A stretch of DNA of 7,741 nucleotides from Streptosporangiaceae bacterium (GTDB lineage: Bacteria; Actinomycetota; Actinomycetes; Streptosporangiales; Streptosporangiaceae): assembly GCA_030040475.1 (NCBI GenBank), contig JASHTQ010000657.1, forward strand, positions 1 to 7,741, in the 5' to 3' direction. Below, piece by piece: positions 6,099-7,741 of the stretch. Numbering within the stretch: position 1 is the first letter of the stretch; each line of letters opens with the position of its first letter. The translations under genes and the position numbers were made by a program. Under the pieces are notes generated by a model that saw only the letters and a list, made by a program, of their open reading frames with translations, ran no database searches and was not told the origin of the DNA.

Positions 6099-7502
6099 TT
6101 ATCCGGCGCTGTTGGCCAGGATCGTGTTGACGTTGGCCGCGGCCGTCTTCAGCAGCTGGGCGATGTTGGCGTTCGGCTCGGTGAGCACGGCCAGCATCAC
6201 CGGGTCCAGCGTCTTGTACACGGCCTGGGCATCCGTCGGCTCACCGTCGCCTACCTCCTGCGCGTTGATGAACGCCGTGTAGTACGAGGTGTTGATCGTG
6301 GCGTACTTGGCGCGCAGTGCATTGATCTTGGCGCCGGTCGCGCCGTCGAACAACTCGGGCTCGGGGAAGCCGACCGGCTGCCCGTCGGCCTTGGTCCTGG
6401 CGAAGTTGAACTGGCCGTCGCCGGGCGTCAGGTCCTCGAAGTCGATCCACTTGATGCCGGCCTCGATCTGCGCCGGGGTGTCGTGCTTGGCGAATATGTA
6501 GTCGTTGCCGCCGGACAGCGACCCGGCCGGCGTGCCGGTCAGGCTCGGCAGCGGGCCCATCCCGATGTCGTTGACGTTGCCCTTGTCGGTGGGCACGATC
6601 ACGTTGTAGATGTCGTCAGGGGCGGCGATGTACATGCCCAGCTTGCCCGCGGCGAACTGCTGCTGCAGCGTGCCCCAGGCCAGGCCCTGCGTCGCGCTCA
6701 TCGCGTGGTCGGTGAACCGCAGCGTGTGCAGCGCCTGCAGGATCGCCATGCCGTCGGCGTTGTCGAAGTTGGCGGTGGGCGGCGTGGCGTTGTCGTTGAC
6801 CATCGAGCCGCCGAGCGCGTCCATGTAGGACGAGAAGTGCCAGCCGCCGTTGTTGCCCGCGCTGTAGTCGCCCCAGCCCTCGATGCCGTGGCCGAGCTTG
6901 GCGATGGCGGTGGCGTCGGTCTCCACCTGCGCCCACGTCGTGGGCGGGTCGTTCGGGTTCAGCCCGGCCTGGCTGAACAGGCTGCGGTTGTAGATCAGGC
7001 CCTGGGTGTAGTTGACGGTGGGCAGGCCGTAGATCGTCTTGCCCGCGGTCACCGCCTTCATCGCGCTCGGCACGATGTCGCCGAGCGTCGGCACGGTCGT
7101 GCTGTTCACGTACTGCGTGATGTCCGCCGCCTGTCCCGCCAGCAGCACCTGCGGCAGGTCGGTGAAGTAGCTGTAGAAGATGTCCGGCTCGGTTCCCGCC
7201 CGAAGCATCGCGGTGAACGTGGCGGGCACCTCGCACGGGTAGTTGTAGACGCTGTCGATCGTGATGTTCGGATTCGCCTTCTCGAAGATGGCGACGTCCT
7301 CCACCCACTCCTTGTGCTGCACCGGGTTCTCGGCCGCCGGCGGAGCGCAGTCGATGCTGACGGTCACCTTGCCGCCGGCGCCCGAACTCGCGGCGGTGCT
7401 GCCGCTGCTCGAGCAGGCCGCTGCGCCGAGTACCAGACACGCAGCGGCGGTCACGGCGGCTAGCTTGCGGAAGCCGGCCAGCCGGTAAAGCTGTCTGCTC
7501 AT
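6099..7502 (-). CDS. Sugar-binding lipoprotein of an ABC importer (family 1 solute-binding protein)
   Basis: A 467-residue extracellular receptor that delivers a sugar or oligosaccharide to the two permeases. The N-terminus is a lipoprotein signal: charged start (R3, R7, R12, K13), hydrophobic core, and lipobox LGAAAC with C30 as the lipidated residue. A Ser/Gly/Ala linker (31-44) precedes the folded domain. Family-1 signatures include EWVEDVAIFEKANPNI (65-80), the helix TFTAMLRAGTEPDIFY (96-110), YGLPTVNYTQGLIYNRSLFSQAGL (158-181) with PPTTW (186-190), and QQFAAGKLGMYIAAPDD (281-297). Aromatic residues W210, W221 and Y226 could stack on sugar rings, but assigning them to the binding site is inference. 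The mature protein has only two further cysteines, C52 and C90, which could form a disulfide. ATG at 7502 has AGAAGGA 7 nt upstream. First gene of the operon, presumably the most highly expressed. Ligand unknown; alpha-glucosides are suggested by the GH13 neighbour. Confidence 0.94.
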   Translation of the reverse strand: MSRQLYRLAGFRKLAAVTAAACLVLGAAACSSSGSTAASSGAGGKVTVSIDCAPPAAENPVQHKEWVEDVAIFEKANPNITIDSVYNYPCEVPATFTAMLRAGTEPDIFYSYFTDLPQVLLAGQAADITQYVNSTTVPTLGDIVPSAMKAVTAGKTIYGLPTVNYTQGLIYNRSLFSQAGLNPNDPPTTWAQVETDATAIAKLGHGIEGWGDYSAGNNGGWHFSSYMDALGGSMVNDNATPPTANFDNADGMAILQALHTLRFTDHAMSATQGLAWGTLQQQFAAGKLGMYIAAPDDIYNVIVPTDKGNVNDIGMGPLPSLTGTPAGSLSGGNDYIFAKHDTPAQIEAGIKWIDFEDLTPGDGQFNFARTKADGQPVGFPEPELFDGATGAKINALRAKYATINTSYYTAFINAQEVGDGEPTDAQAVYKTLDPVMLAVLTEPNANIAQLLKTAAANVNTILANSAG

Positions 7503-7658
7503 CGATGAATCCTTCTTCCCTCAGGCCGAACGTGGGCGATGTCCGCGCCGCACCGCCGTGCCAGCTGGCGGGCGTCCCGGCCGCCGTTCCGGCATGGGTC
7601 CGGAGCTTGATCGGGGTGCGCCACACCGTGACCGTTCATGGATCGGCGCTGTCCTTCT
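7503..7658 (-). promoter_or_regulatory. Leader of the sugar operon with ribosome-binding site
   Basis: If transcription starts near 7659 this is a leader of about 155 nt. It contains the ribosome-binding site AGAAGGA (7516-7510), a 10-bp palindrome GCCAGCTGGC (7560-7569), and a TCCGG/CCGGA hairpin (7588-7592 and 7600-7604, 7-nt loop). An open frame overlaps the lipoprotein start by ATGA, but it has no codon bias of a real gene. No known riboswitch is recognisable. Confidence 0.35.
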
Positions 7659-7665
7659 GGCATTG

Positions 7666-7694
7666 AACATACAGAGACGAACATCTGACGGCAA
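7666..7694 (-). promoter_or_regulatory. Candidate vegetative promoter of the sugar operon
   Basis: On the minus strand TTGCCG (7694-7689) and TATGTT (7671-7666) are separated by 17 nt. Each matches the housekeeping consensus (TTGACA, TATAAT) at four of six positions. The surrounding 60 nt at the window edge are about 41% GC, far below the genes. Transcription would start near 7659. An alternative -10, TATCTT (7698-7693), has only a poorly spaced -35. Confidence 0.45.
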
Positions 7695-7708
7695 GATATC
7701 GATGAAGC

Positions 7709-7716
7709 TTTGCAAA
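7709..7716. promoter_or_regulatory. TTTGCAAA palindrome upstream of the operon promoter
   Basis: This perfect 8-bp palindrome is centred about 18 nt upstream of the candidate -35 box in the AT-rich promoter region. Its TTGCAA core is shared with CTTGCAAG beyond the end of the operon. LacI-family regulators of alpha-glucoside genes commonly bind GC-centred palindromes of this kind. No longer symmetry is visible, so it is a weak operator candidate. Confidence 0.3.
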
Positions 7717-7741
7717 TAAACAACTTGATAACGTCTTCCGC

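Noticed and set aside
5262..7463. Plus-strand open frame of 733 codons opposite the lipoprotein and MalF-type genes
   Set aside because: It runs antisense through two well-supported genes and the GC spacer, with low-complexity His/Arg/Val sequence and no domain.
7499..7723. 74-codon frame upstream of and overlapping the lipoprotein start
   Set aside because: It needs a TTG start inside the promoter region without a ribosome-binding site and shows no coding bias; the ATGA overlap is probably chance.

Overview
The window reads as chromosomal DNA of a high-GC actinomycete (Streptomyces-like in codon use and gene layout, genus not determinable). Third codon positions are almost all G or C, GTG and TTG starts occur, and long spurious frames lie open opposite the real genes. 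All five convincing genes are on the minus strand, so transcription runs from high to low coordinates.

From 7741 down to 2175 lies a carbohydrate uptake and breakdown operon. It starts with an AT-rich promoter region (about 7660-7741) and a leader of roughly 155 nt. These are followed by a family-1 sugar-binding lipoprotein (7502-6099), a MalF-type permease (5957-4986), a MalG-type permease (4974-4018) and a cytoplasmic GH13 alpha-glucosidase-type enzyme (4001-2175). The order matches the actinobacterial malE-malF-malG-aglA arrangement. The lipoprotein would catch an oligosaccharide outside the membrane, the two permeases would pass it through, and the GH13 enzyme would hydrolyse it inside. 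No ATPase is encoded here, so a shared MsiK-type ATPase is the likely energy source. The last three genes are tightly spaced (11 and 16 nt). The binding-protein and MalF genes are separated by 141 nt containing a perfect 12-bp hairpin and a 32-nt direct repeat.

Between 2174 and 1339 is about 840 nt without a convincing gene. It holds a CTTGCAAG palindrome, candidate terminator hairpins, a 56-nt palindromic element with perfect 14-bp arms, and a 14-bp GC palindrome. Downstream is a complete class I bacterial cytochrome P450 (1338-76) with a TTG start, followed by a hairpin at 10-28. The P450 is probably a separate transcription unit, with no visible functional link to the sugar operon.

I see no wholly new gene system. 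The most unusual features are the 56-nt palindromic element, two separate 18-bp tandem-repeat expansions inside the GH13 gene, and the hairpin plus direct-repeat spacer between the binding-protein and permease genes.
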